Assembly (NCBI GenBank): GCA_017848205.1
Contig: JAGDDO010000317.1
Location: 1 to 9,391, forward strand
Origin: Oscillospiraceae bacterium
GTDB taxonomy: Bacteria > Bacillota_A > Clostridia > Oscillospirales > Ruminococcaceae
Length of the DNA: 9,391 nucleotides
Direction of reading: 5' to 3'
Below, piece by piece: positions 1-6,400 of the stretch; the stretch's first letter is position 1, and each line of letters starts with the position of its first letter. The notes beneath the pieces are model-generated. The model was not told the origin of the DNA, made no database searches, and saw only the letters and a list, made by a program, of their open reading frames with translations. A program made the position numbers and the translations under genes.

Positions 1-1028
1 ATCTTCTTGCCGTACATGTCATCAGCCTGAGCGAGCATTGTAAGAACTGCTGCCCATGTATCGTTCCAGCAGTATGTCCAGCATGAAGGTGCATAGTAGT
101 CAACAAGGCTTAAAACTATGTCAAGATATTTTTCTTCCTTTGTTGCGTGGTAAAGGCTGATAGCTGCATAGCAGTAGTCATCCTCCCACTTTGTAGATGT
201 GTAGTAGCCCTTGCCGCCTTCCTTGTTTACAGCCTTTTCGTCGGCACGTTCAGCAAATTCGAAGAGTGCAAGTGAATACTTAAGACATTTTTCCGCATAC
301 TCAGGATCAGAATCCTTGAATACAAGATATGCCATGGTAAGAGAAGCAGAGGTAATTGACAGAACGTCTGTGGAAACCAGTTCATCTGTTGCGAACCAGC
401 CCATACGCGGCATTTCGTCAACTTCCGGTGCATTCCAGTACTGATGGTCTATGTCACCGTCACCTACCTGATAGCAGAAAGCTATTGCCTTGCCGTCCTC
501 ATCAAGATAGGTACATTTCATGTAGTAGTCGTTGAAATATCTTATAATTGTTTCGGCGTGGTCGTCCTGACCTGTTGCCTTGTAGGCATCCATGAATTCG
601 TAGTAGCCCCAGCCCACTGCCGCACCGGAATATCCTTCAGGCATACCGAATTTTACGTGGTCACCGGCATCGTGGAAACCGCCGGCTACGTCAACACATC
701 CGTCGCCGTCCGGATCAAGGATGTCCTTGTTCTTTGCGATAAACTCCGCGGACATGTTTGTGTTTTCGTCATCGAGCGGAAGCTTTGCATCGTATACGTG
801 GCAGTCGTCGCGCCATGTGTATCTTGTATTCTCACCTACTTCAGTTCCGCACATGTTTGCGTCGTAGAAGTACATTGAATACTGAAGGGCTTTGGCATAG
901 TTCTTTTCGACCTCAGATGCTGCATTTACTGAGGCTATGCCAGCCGGGAAATATGCGGCAGCCTGACCAAGCAGCACAAGGCTTGTAACAGCCGCCTTAA
1001 TCCTGAGCGTATTGTTTCTGTTTTCCAT
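1..1028 (-). CDS. Secreted GH9 cellulase, N-terminal part (runs off the window)
   Basis: Family 9 glycoside hydrolases cleave beta-1,4-glucan by inversion, outside the cell. The frame is open from ATG at 1028 to the left edge, giving 342 codons without a stop. A signal peptide is visible: basic start, hydrophobic residues about 12-32, likely cleavage near V34-N-A36. The catalytic domain then starts directly, with no preceding CBM or Ig-like module (NYAKALQYSMYFYDANMCG from N43). The GH9 hallmark D120-AGD-H124 lies in GGFHDAGDHVKFGMP and supplies the catalytic base region. An Asp-rich segment, D105-PDGDGCV-D113, just before it resembles a calcium loop. AAAGGA (1038-1043) stands 9 nt before the ATG. 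The catalytic acid Glu and any CBM or dockerin would lie in the missing C-terminal part, so cellulosome attachment cannot be shown. Family assignment is firm; endo- versus processive mode is not determinable. Confidence 0.93.
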   Translation of the reverse strand, partial: MENRNNTLRIKAAVTSLVLLGQAAAYFPAGIASVNAASEVEKNYAKALQYSMYFYDANMCGTEVGENTRYTWRDDCHVYDAKLPLDDENTNMSAEFIAKNKDILDPDGDGCVDVAGGFHDAGDHVKFGMPEGYSGAAVGWGYYEFMDAYKATGQDDHAETIIRYFNDYYMKCTYLDEDGKAIAFCYQVGDGDIDHQYWNAPEVDEMPRMGWFATDELVSTDVLSITSASLTMAYLVFKDSDPEYAEKCLKYSLALFEFAERADEKAVNKEGGKGYYTSTKWEDDYCYAAISLYHATKEEKYLDIVLSLVDYYAPSCWTYCWNDTWAAVLTMLAQADDMYGKK

Positions 1029-1059
1029 TGCTCTTCGTCCTTTCGTTTTTTAAGTCACC

Positions 1060-1095
1060 TATACTATTATAATATGTTCTGTTATTAATAGTATA
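1060..1095. promoter_or_regulatory. 10-bp perfect inverted repeat over the GH9 promoter (possible operator)
   Basis: TATACTATTA at 1060-1069 is repeated in inverted orientation as TAATAGTATA at 1086-1095, with 16 nt between. One arm overlaps the candidate -10 and the other sits in the -35 region, which is typical placement for a dimeric repressor or a regulator bridging two half-sites. The arms contain only one G-C pair each, so chance similarity in AT-rich DNA cannot be excluded. No regulator is encoded in the window. Confidence 0.4.
1066..1094 (-). promoter_or_regulatory. Candidate promoter of the GH9 gene
   Basis: On the minus strand a perfect TATAAT occupies 1066-1071, 37 nt before the start codon. 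The -35 match is poor: the sequence about 17-19 nt upstream reads TATACT/TTATAC rather than TTGACA. The region is AT-rich, so a chance -10 match is possible, but the position relative to the start codon is suitable. A weak -35 would fit a promoter needing an activator, which is inference. Confidence 0.45.
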
Positions 1096-1125
1096 AATCC
1101 CTTTATGTATCCGAAAAAAATCCCA

Positions 1126-1156
1126 TCACCTTTTATTTTACCATATTCCAAGGTGA
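1126..1156. repeat. 7-bp inverted repeat upstream of the GH9 promoter
   Basis: TCACCTT (1126-1132) and AAGGTGA (1150-1156) are perfect inverted copies separated by 17 nt, about 55-85 bp upstream of the candidate -10. It may be an upstream regulator site. As RNA on the minus strand it would be a weak hairpin followed after 5 nt by a run of seven T, so a poor second terminator is also conceivable. I see no gene between 1029 and 1272. Confidence 0.25.
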
Positions 1157-1207
1157 AAGTAAATCGTATACATGTTTTTTGTTAGTTATCCCCAAAGGGG
1201 AAGGGAG

Positions 1208-1248
1208 AAAAAATCCGCAGGTCACGTTAGGTGATCTGCGGATTTTTT
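1208..1248 (-). terminator. Intrinsic terminator of the ABC operon
   Basis: A 13-bp perfect stem (1208-1220 with 1236-1248) continues, after one wobble or mismatch position, with 4 more base pairs around a 5-nt loop (1226-1230). Read on the minus strand it starts 25 nt after the stop codon of the DUF4340 gene and its right arm ends in six T. It isolates the operon from the GH9 gene downstream. The arm also ends in T on the plus strand, so it could act in both directions. Confidence 0.9.
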
Positions 1249-1272
1249 AGTGAACGTAAATTTGCGTCACAA

Positions 1273-2670
1273 TTATTTCATCTTTTCCATAAGTTCTTTG
1301 TAGTAAAGAAGCACGCCGTTTTCGAGGGATGATTTCTTTATTACTGTGTCGGTGTACTCGCCGTTTTCAACTATATAAAGAAGCTTGTCATCGTCCTCTT
1401 TTTTGTAGAATTCGAGGACGTAGTCCTTGTCTTCCTTAAGGTGGTATGTGATCTTGGCCTCAGGCTTCATGTTACGTAAGTTTGTAAGCTGTGCTTCGCA
1501 GACTTCGTCGTAATTCATACCTGTTATCGCATTGATGAGATTATTGAATGTTTCGAGTATCGACTCATCTTCACGGTTTACATCCTTGCCGTTTACCTTG
1601 TATGAAGAAGTCTTTCCTTCGGCAACGATGTAATTGTATTCGATATTGATCTCTGTTCCCAGAATATCCATATCAAAACCGCTGATGTTTTCAAAGTTTT
1701 CCGTACGGAGTCTTCTGAAGAGGATGTCTTCTATCTTTGTACCGAAGAAGCCGAGTTCTGCTGTACGGTAAATGCATATCTGGTCGATCTCTCTGTCGTA
1801 TGCGTAAATATACTGCTTTGCATCATCGTAATAGTTGCCGAAGATAACATTTACGCTTCTCTGTGAAGATGAAACTTCGATCTGGTAGGACGGATTGTCA
1901 AAGCCGAACTTTTTCAGGTCAGTAAGTTCCTCGTTGATAAATGTCACGCACTCAGCACGGATAAGCAGTGATGTGATGGAATTAACACTTGCGGTATTAA
2001 CAACACCCTGCGGGAAAGGAGAAGCAAGTTTCCACTCATCGCCGTTCCTGTTTATATCGTAAACCACCGTGCCGTGGTCAATGTACTTAAGATGACTGAT
2101 TTCTTCTGAACTTGCTGCGTCGAACAGAAGCTTGTCCTTCATGTCATCAAGTTCAGGACTGATGCTGTCCTTGTCATCAGAGGAGATAATATATATAGTA
2201 TCATTTCCGGAAGACTTAACATACCAGGAAGTATCGCCCGGCACCTGCTTGCCTATCTCCGCAGTATACTCTTTTCCGCCGTTCAGTTTGAAACTGAGCT
2301 TCGCAGGATCATTAAGGCCGTATGCGGCAAGATTATCAGAACCGTTTTCAGTAACTATCTTTGTCGCGGTAAGCTTGCTCATGGCCGTTGCCATATTCAG
2401 TATTCTGTCAGCGCTGAATCTGAACTGGTCTCCCTTGGTGATCTCCCAGCCGTTTCCTGTAAGCTGGAAGTAATATTCGCCTGAGCTGTTTTTTATATTC
2501 ATGCCGTTTATGTCTGAAACATCAAAGTCAAAGATCTTCAGTTTCTGAACTTCCTCATAAGCCTTTTTTGCATCATTGTTTTTCTTGACAAGAACACCGA
2601 AATAAGCGCCTGTTGCAATAACTGCTGCAATAATAAGTCCGATAAGTAATTTCATGTACCGCTTTATCAT
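1273..2670 (-). CDS. DUF4340 membrane-anchored protein of a Gld-type ABC operon
   Basis: This 465-residue protein has one N-terminal membrane segment (about residues 7-27, after MIKRYMK) and a long hydrophilic part expected outside the membrane. It shows the DUF4340 pattern: two related stretches with the motif YGLNDP (117-122) and FGFDNP (255-260), each followed by beta-rich sequence, suggesting an internal duplication. DUF4340 proteins are regularly encoded with GldG-like auxiliary proteins and ABC-2 permeases, but their biochemical role is unknown. The gene is last in the operon. Its ATG overlaps the previous stop codon by 4 nt (ATGA, 2667-2670), and a perfect AGGAGG (2679-2684) lies 8 nt before it inside the upstream gene, so it can be both coupled and independently initiated. 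The stop is followed by the terminator at 1208-1248. Family assignment is good; function is open. Confidence 0.9.
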   Translation of the reverse strand: MIKRYMKLLIGLIIAAVIATGAYFGVLVKKNNDAKKAYEEVQKLKIFDFDVSDINGMNIKNSSGEYYFQLTGNGWEITKGDQFRFSADRILNMATAMSKLTATKIVTENGSDNLAAYGLNDPAKLSFKLNGGKEYTAEIGKQVPGDTSWYVKSSGNDTIYIISSDDKDSISPELDDMKDKLLFDAASSEEISHLKYIDHGTVVYDINRNGDEWKLASPFPQGVVNTASVNSITSLLIRAECVTFINEELTDLKKFGFDNPSYQIEVSSSQRSVNVIFGNYYDDAKQYIYAYDREIDQICIYRTAELGFFGTKIEDILFRRLRTENFENISGFDMDILGTEINIEYNYIVAEGKTSSYKVNGKDVNREDESILETFNNLINAITGMNYDEVCEAQLTNLRNMKPEAKITYHLKEDKDYVLEFYKKEDDDKLLYIVENGEYTDTVIKKSSLENGVLLYYKELMEKMK

Positions 2671-4166
2671 GCGTTATGCCTCCTAGCCCATACTATTACG
2701 CCTGAAGCCGCAATAAGTACTGGTAATGCTATCATAATTACAAGAATAATGTTACCTGTCTTTTTATCAGGAATTGTGATGTAGTCTGTTGCTGATACCC
2801 TTGTAGGGAAAGCATCGCTGGAATTTATCTTGTCCATCCAGCTTACTGCTGAAAGGAAGAGATAAGGTCCGAGTGTAGCCGCACCGGCTTCTGCGACCTC
2901 AGTGTTGAAATCATCACGAAGGAAATCGTATGAGCCTGAAAGGAAGAGCTTGCTTCCGTTACGTGCTGAATCGGATGCGTTAAGTGCAATAAGATACTGG
3001 CCGCCCGGAGATTTATAGTCGGCATCTGATCTGTTTCCGCCGTAAATTTCATCAAAAGCAGTGTACTGGATCGCTGTTGACTCATCAAATATCGTTGAAA
3101 CAAGGAATTCCTGCTTGACCGTTGTGGTCTCTTCATTTTCATCAGCACTCTGGGTCGAGTAGAAGCTTCGTGAATTCGGCATATAAAGTGTAGGCTGCAG
3201 GTTTTTCAGTGCGGAAGTGAAATCATTGTCCTCAAACTGACAGAGAATAGAGTAACGGTCATCCTTCCAGCAGTTTGCTGAGTTTGTTTCATAGATCCTG
3301 TTGTAGTTCATTTCGACCTGATATGTCGCAAGGACTGCTTCAATATTTACGAAAGCAGTCTTTGTCGCTACCGGAGAAAGGAACATTGAAATATTTCCGC
3401 CCCCTGCCGCATAGTCAAGAAGTATATTCTTTTCTTCCGAAGAAAGATCCTTCTGAGGAGCAGCCATTACTACTGTAAGTGCATCTTCCGGGATCTTCTT
3501 TTCCGCAGCAAGATCAAGTGTCTTTACCTCGTAGTTGTTGCTTGTGATGGCACCCACAAAATTAGTGCATGTGTCCGGCTTTGCCTCATCATGTCCTGTA
3601 GTGAAGTAAACTGTCGGTGTTATACCGCTCTGGAGATAGCTTATAGCACCGAGGATGGCGTTTTCGCCGTAGAACTCAACGCTTCCCGTTTTTTCATTTG
3701 TCTTGAACAGAGTCATGAACTGGATGGATCTCTTTCTGCCGTTGCATTCAAGAACTATATCGCCGGCACTGAGATTCATCAGATTATCCGGATCGAGTTT
3801 CTCAACTTTTTCCGGTTCAGTGATAACATCTATTTCAGTAAGGTTTATCTTGTCGTACTTTTCCATCTGACGCATGGTCTTGACAAACATGTCAGCCATC
3901 ATGTATTCTGCTTCGCCCGGTTCCGATCCTTCGTAAAGAAGATCCATGTCGTAGAGAACAGTCATGTTTACCGGCTTTTCGAGATTTGAAAGCGTTGTAA
4001 CCGCCGAGTCACTGAGTGAATATGCGCTGAACGGTGTAACGTCGATGCTCTTGTCCGCCTTTGTGAAGATCAGATTAAGAGGTACTGCAACTGCAAGAAC
4101 GGCAGCAGCTGCGATCCATGCAATGGTATTTACCTTCATTCCTTTTTTCATAGCCACGCTGCTCAC
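2667..4166 (-). CDS. GldG-like ABC auxiliary membrane protein
   Basis: This 499-residue protein has a membrane segment near each end (about 14-34 and 473-494) and a large extracytoplasmic domain between them. That layout and length match the GldG family (ABC_transp_aux domain), which accompanies GldA/GldF-type ABC-2 transporters. The role proposed for the family is as a substrate-handling or accessory subunit; the substrate is not known. The frame starts with GTG at 4166, overlapping the permease stop by 4 nt (GTGA). GGAG lies 6 nt upstream of this GTG, supporting it, although ATG at 4151 (codon 6) is an alternative with a G-rich stretch 12 nt before it. Both starts retain the first membrane segment. 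The 3' end overlaps the DUF4340 start by 4 nt. No truncation is visible. Confidence 0.9.
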   Translation of the reverse strand: MSSVAMKKGMKVNTIAWIAAAAVLAVAVPLNLIFTKADKSIDVTPFSAYSLSDSAVTTLSNLEKPVNMTVLYDMDLLYEGSEPGEAEYMMADMFVKTMRQMEKYDKINLTEIDVITEPEKVEKLDPDNLMNLSAGDIVLECNGRKRSIQFMTLFKTNEKTGSVEFYGENAILGAISYLQSGITPTVYFTTGHDEAKPDTCTNFVGAITSNNYEVKTLDLAAEKKIPEDALTVVMAAPQKDLSSEEKNILLDYAAGGGNISMFLSPVATKTAFVNIEAVLATYQVEMNYNRIYETNSANCWKDDRYSILCQFEDNDFTSALKNLQPTLYMPNSRSFYSTQSADENEETTTVKQEFLVSTIFDESTAIQYTAFDEIYGGNRSDADYKSPGGQYLIALNASDSARNGSKLFLSGSYDFLRDDFNTEVAEAGAATLGPYLFLSAVSWMDKINSSDAFPTRVSATDYITIPDKKTGNIILVIMIALPVLIAASGVIVWARRHNA

Positions 4167-4894
4167 CCCCTGCTCCAGCGTCCTTTTTCAACTGAGATCA
4201 TTGTCCAGCAGAGGAAAACGCCGATGAATGTTATGTAGAAAACAACGTCTGAAAGGCGGAAAACGCCGGTGGCGAAGCCTTCAAACCTTGACTTTGGTGA
4301 CACAGCTGTGAGAAGTGATGAAAGCACTGGCTTTCTCTGCATCCACTCGATGCTGCTGAAGCGATCCATAAACCAGAGAACAAGCATTGCAGCCTCACCG
4401 AAAATTGCAGCGATGATCTGGTTCTCAGTAAATGATGAGACCAGCATGCCGACTGCTATACATCCCATACCCCAGAGGAAGAATCCGAGGTAGCCGCAGA
4501 TGAGGCTTCCCCATCTTACTTCACCGTAAATGGCTGTAAGTATCGGGTAAAGGAAAGTGAAAGCCATGATCATGGCAAACACAACACCGCAGGCAAGGAA
4601 CTTGCCCATTACTATTTTAAATACATTGAGCGGTGTGGACATGAGCAGAACTTCCGTATTCATTCTTCGTTCCTCGGCGAAGGTCTTCATGGTGAGCATA
4701 GGCACGAGGAAGATGAAGTAGAAAAACTGATTGTAGAAAATTGCAGGAAATGAAAACTGCAGGTTGAGCTTCGTAAGCGATGTTATCCACTGGATGAAGC
4801 TGAGTGAGTAGATAAGCACGAACAGCGCGCTTATTACATAAGCCAGCGGAGAATAGAAGTACGACTGCACTTCCTTTTTGAATAACGAAAACAT
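4163..4894 (-). CDS. ABC-2 type permease, GldF-like
   Basis: The 243-residue protein has about six membrane segments (near 17-38, 53-71, 93-122, 130-153, 158-178 and 213-235), the usual ABC-2 permease topology and length. The cytoplasmic loop T71-FAEERRMNTEVLLMSTPL after the second segment is characteristic of GldF-like permeases and probably contacts the ATPase. The gene starts at ATG 4894 with AAAGGA at 4903-4908, 8 nt upstream, and its last codon overlaps the GldG-like start. It would form the transmembrane pore with the ATPase encoded upstream. Only one permease gene is present, so it is expected to act as a homodimer. Direction (export) is inferred from the ABC-2 family; no substrate can be read from the sequence. 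Confidence 0.92.
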   Translation of the reverse strand: MFSLFKKEVQSYFYSPLAYVISALFVLIYSLSFIQWITSLTKLNLQFSFPAIFYNQFFYFIFLVPMLTMKTFAEERRMNTEVLLMSTPLNVFKIVMGKFLACGVVFAMIMAFTFLYPILTAIYGEVRWGSLICGYLGFFLWGMGCIAVGMLVSSFTENQIIAAIFGEAAMLVLWFMDRFSSIEWMQRKPVLSSLLTAVSPKSRFEGFATGVFRLSDVVFYITFIGVFLCWTMISVEKGRWSRG

Positions 4895-4925
4895 ATTAAA
4901 ATTCCTTTCGAAAAATTACTGTAAG

Positions 4926-4989
4926 AGCACTTGTTAAGTACTGAGCACGGGTCACGGTCCCGTATTCAAACCGGAATAGCCTCATCCGG
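4926..4989 (-). other. Three intercistronic hairpins between ATPase and permease
   Basis: The 97-nt gap contains three small stems on the transcribed strand: CCGGA/TCCGG (4971-4975 with 4985-4989), ACGGG/CCCGT (4947-4951 with 4959-4963) and a 7-bp stem with one G-U (4926-4932 with 4936-4942, loop of 3). None is followed by a U-run, so they do not look like a terminator. They may stabilise or set a processing point in the message so that ATPase and membrane subunits are made in different amounts; this is inference. Confidence 0.4.
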
Positions 4990-4991
4990 CT

Positions 4992-5975
4992 TTATTCGCT
5001 GTCACTCTTTTTCTCGCCGCTTTCCACGGAAGCAAGACCTGAATAGGACTTTCCGCGGGTAACGCTTGCAAATACATCTTCAAGTGAAACTGAGATCTTT
5101 CTGATCTCGGCGATGGAGAATCCGGCAGCTATCATGCCTGAAACAACAGAGTTTCTTACTTCCTCACTTTCGAGTTCGATCTTGAACTCGCTCAAGCCCT
5201 CGTCGAGGAAGTTGATCTCCATGATGTTCTTTATGCCGTCTATCTCCTTAAGAGCCTTTTCAGCACCGGCGCATTCGCCTTCAACACGGAGAACATAAAC
5301 GATGTCGTCTGAAGATCCTGTAAGGTGTTCCTTGGTGTCGACCGCCTTGATCTGACCCTTGTCGATGATAACGATACGGTCACAGACAGCACTTACCTCC
5401 TGCAGGATATGTGAGCTGAAAATAATAGTATGGTCCTTGCGGAGCATGTTTATAAGGTTACGTACCTCCATGGTCTGGTTCGGGTCAAGACCAACTGTAG
5501 GCTCGTCGAGGATGAGTACCTGAGGATCACCGATAAGTGCCTGGGCAAATCCGACACGCTGTCTGTAACCTTTTGAAAGGTTCTTGATAACACGGTTCTT
5601 CATGTCGGTTATCTTGAGTCTCGACAGTGCCCTTGCCACCTGGTGCTCGCGGTCCGCCTTCGGAACTTCCTTTATTCCGGCTACAAAGCGGAGATATTCG
5701 ATAACCTTCATGTCGAGATAAAGCGGAGGAAGTTCCGGCAGATAGCCTATCTTCTTCTTTACCTCCCTCGGGTTGTCGGCCATGCTCATGCCGTCGATAA
5801 GGATCTCGCCTGAAGTCGGCGGAAGATATCCGACGATCATGTTCATGGTAGTTGACTTTCCTGCACCGTTAGGTCCGAGAAAGCCTAAGATCTCGTTTTT
5901 GTTGGCCGTAAAGCTTATGCCTTTAACGGCTTCGATCTGACCGTAATTCTTGGTCAGGTTCCTGATTTCGATCAT
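4992..5975 (-). CDS. ABC transporter ATP-binding protein, GldA-like
   Basis: A 327-residue cytoplasmic ATPase that powers the adjacent permease. All nucleotide-binding elements are visible: Walker A G34-PNGAGKS-T42; a GYLPE segment (77-81) at the Q-loop position, with Glu in place of Gln, as I recall for the GldA/DrrA-like subgroup; an LSKGYRQR signature (133-140); Walker B VLILDEP (153-159) with catalytic E158; D-loop GLDP (162-165); and switch H189 (SSHIL). The N-terminal 220 residues form the ATPase domain. The C-terminal 100 residues resemble the regulatory tail common in ABC-2 exporter ATPases. It is first in the operon. No strong Shine-Dalgarno lies at normal distance before the ATG at 5975: AAAGG (5991-5995) is 15 nt away but is ideally placed for a two-codon mini-ORF just upstream. 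Identity as an ABC ATPase is certain; substrate unknown. Confidence 0.96.
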   Translation of the reverse strand: MIEIRNLTKNYGQIEAVKGISFTANKNEILGFLGPNGAGKSTTMNMIVGYLPPTSGEILIDGMSMADNPREVKKKIGYLPELPPLYLDMKVIEYLRFVAGIKEVPKADREHQVARALSRLKITDMKNRVIKNLSKGYRQRVGFAQALIGDPQVLILDEPTVGLDPNQTMEVRNLINMLRKDHTIIFSSHILQEVSAVCDRIVIIDKGQIKAVDTKEHLTGSSDDIVYVLRVEGECAGAEKALKEIDGIKNIMEINFLDEGLSEFKIELESEEVRNSVVSGMIAAGFSIAEIRKISVSLEDVFASVTRGKSYSGLASVESGEKKSDSE

Positions 5976-5976
5976 T

Positions 5977-5985
5977 TTATGCCAT
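5977..5985 (-). other. Two-codon mini-ORF (Met-Ala-stop) before the ABC ATPase
   Basis: ATG-GCA-TAA on the minus strand is preceded by AAAGG (5991-5995) at 5 nt spacing and ends 1 nt before the ATPase ATG (5975). A ribosome terminating here could restart at the ATPase codon. The alternative is simply that the ATPase is translated directly from a long-spaced (15 nt) site. Confidence 0.35.
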
Positions 5986-6032
5986 TCACGCCTTTCTATC
6001 AGATAAAAACTGTTATATAAAAACCATTATGA

Positions 6033-6056
6033 TACTGCGTCTGAAAACCCGCAGTA
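6033..6056 (-). promoter_or_regulatory. Hairpin near the 5' end of the ABC operon leader
   Basis: TACTGCG (6033-6039) and CGCAGTA (6050-6056) form a perfect 7-bp stem with a 10-nt loop. With transcription starting near 6059 (inferred from the -10 at 6066-6071) the hairpin would sit almost at the 5' end of an approximately 84-nt leader, a position that often protects messages from decay. There is no adjoining U-run. Confidence 0.4.
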
Positions 6057-6065
6057 CGGTTTAAT

Positions 6066-6097
6066 ATTATACCATATAAATGTGTATAATATGTGTA
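6066..6097 (-). promoter_or_regulatory. Candidate extended -10 promoter of the ABC operon with direct repeats
   Basis: The minus strand reads TGGTATAAT, a perfect extended -10 (hexamer at 6066-6071). The -35 hexamer at 17 nt is poor (ACATAT). In the -35 region, TACACAT occurs twice in direct orientation (plus-strand ATGTGTA at 6080-6086 and 6091-6097) with an 11-bp period, a spacing that places both copies on the same helix face. A tandem-binding activator such as an OmpR/PhoB-type regulator is a reasonable guess but not shown. Confidence 0.5.
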
Positions 6098-6355
6098 CAA
6101 ACGGCTTTCTTCCGAGAAAAATTTATATAAAATCACAGTGCAGAGCCTGTTTCGCGGAGTTCAAAACATACACCCCTGACAATACAAATTTTCATAAAAA
6201 GATATAATTTAAATCCAACTATACGCAATATGCTCTATATTGAGCAGTGTTTTTGTTGAATAGCACAAAAGTTGCTCTTTTAGAAGATGTTTTATAATAC
6301 AATATTATCCGATTTATCTAAAATATTTTTTTGAAGTTTGTATATTTATCGGGGG
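6098..6355. other. AT-rich intergenic DNA without a gene, between divergent promoters
   Basis: No open frame here has a credible start and ribosome site. Visible elements are a 16-bp imperfect palindrome TGCTC-N6-GAGCA (6231-6246), and a weak promoter-like pair TTGCTC (6272-6277) and TATAAT (6293-6298) whose 15-nt spacing is short. Either could belong to long-range control of the GH48 gene, but neither stands out strongly from the AT-rich background. Confidence 0.35.
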
Positions 6356-6384
6356 TTGACAAACAAATATTTGTGTATTACAAT
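6356..6384 (+). promoter_or_regulatory. Strong promoter of the GH48 gene
   Basis: TTGACA (6356-6361, perfect -35) and TACAAT (6379-6384, one mismatch to the -10 consensus) are separated by exactly 17 nt. Transcription would start near 6391, giving a leader of about 104 nt before the ATG at 6495. This is the best housekeeping-sigma promoter in the window and fits a gene expected to be abundantly expressed. Confidence 0.85.
6363..6374. promoter_or_regulatory. 12-bp perfect palindrome in the GH48 promoter spacer (candidate operator)
   Basis: ACAAATATTTGT is its own reverse complement and lies entirely between the -35 and -10 hexamers. A protein bound there would block RNA polymerase, so a repressor operator is the natural reading. 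The binding protein is not identifiable from this window. Confidence 0.5.
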
Positions 6385-6400
6385 AATTAAAGAGAATTAT

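Noticed and set aside
444..878. 144-codon plus-strand open frame, with shorter frames at 211-444 and 758-988
   Set aside because: They lie antisense to the GH9 coding sequence, which carries clear family motifs, and the predicted proteins are Val/Cys- or Arg-rich without recognisable motifs or ribosome sites.
1190..1200. CCCC-AAA-GGGG mini-hairpin after the operon terminator
   Set aside because: A 4-bp stem with a 3-nt loop is too small to interpret and lies outside any likely transcript.
2132..4227. Several plus-strand open frames (2132-2473, 3275-3478, 3591-3989, 3964-4227)
   Set aside because: All are antisense shadows of the GldG-like and DUF4340 genes. They lack plausible starts and family features, and they cross the functional gene junctions.
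6272..6298. Second promoter upstream of GH48 (TTGCTC and TATAAT)
   Set aside because: The 15-nt spacing is too short and TATAAT-like strings are common in this AT-rich gap. The promoter at 6356-6384 is far better.
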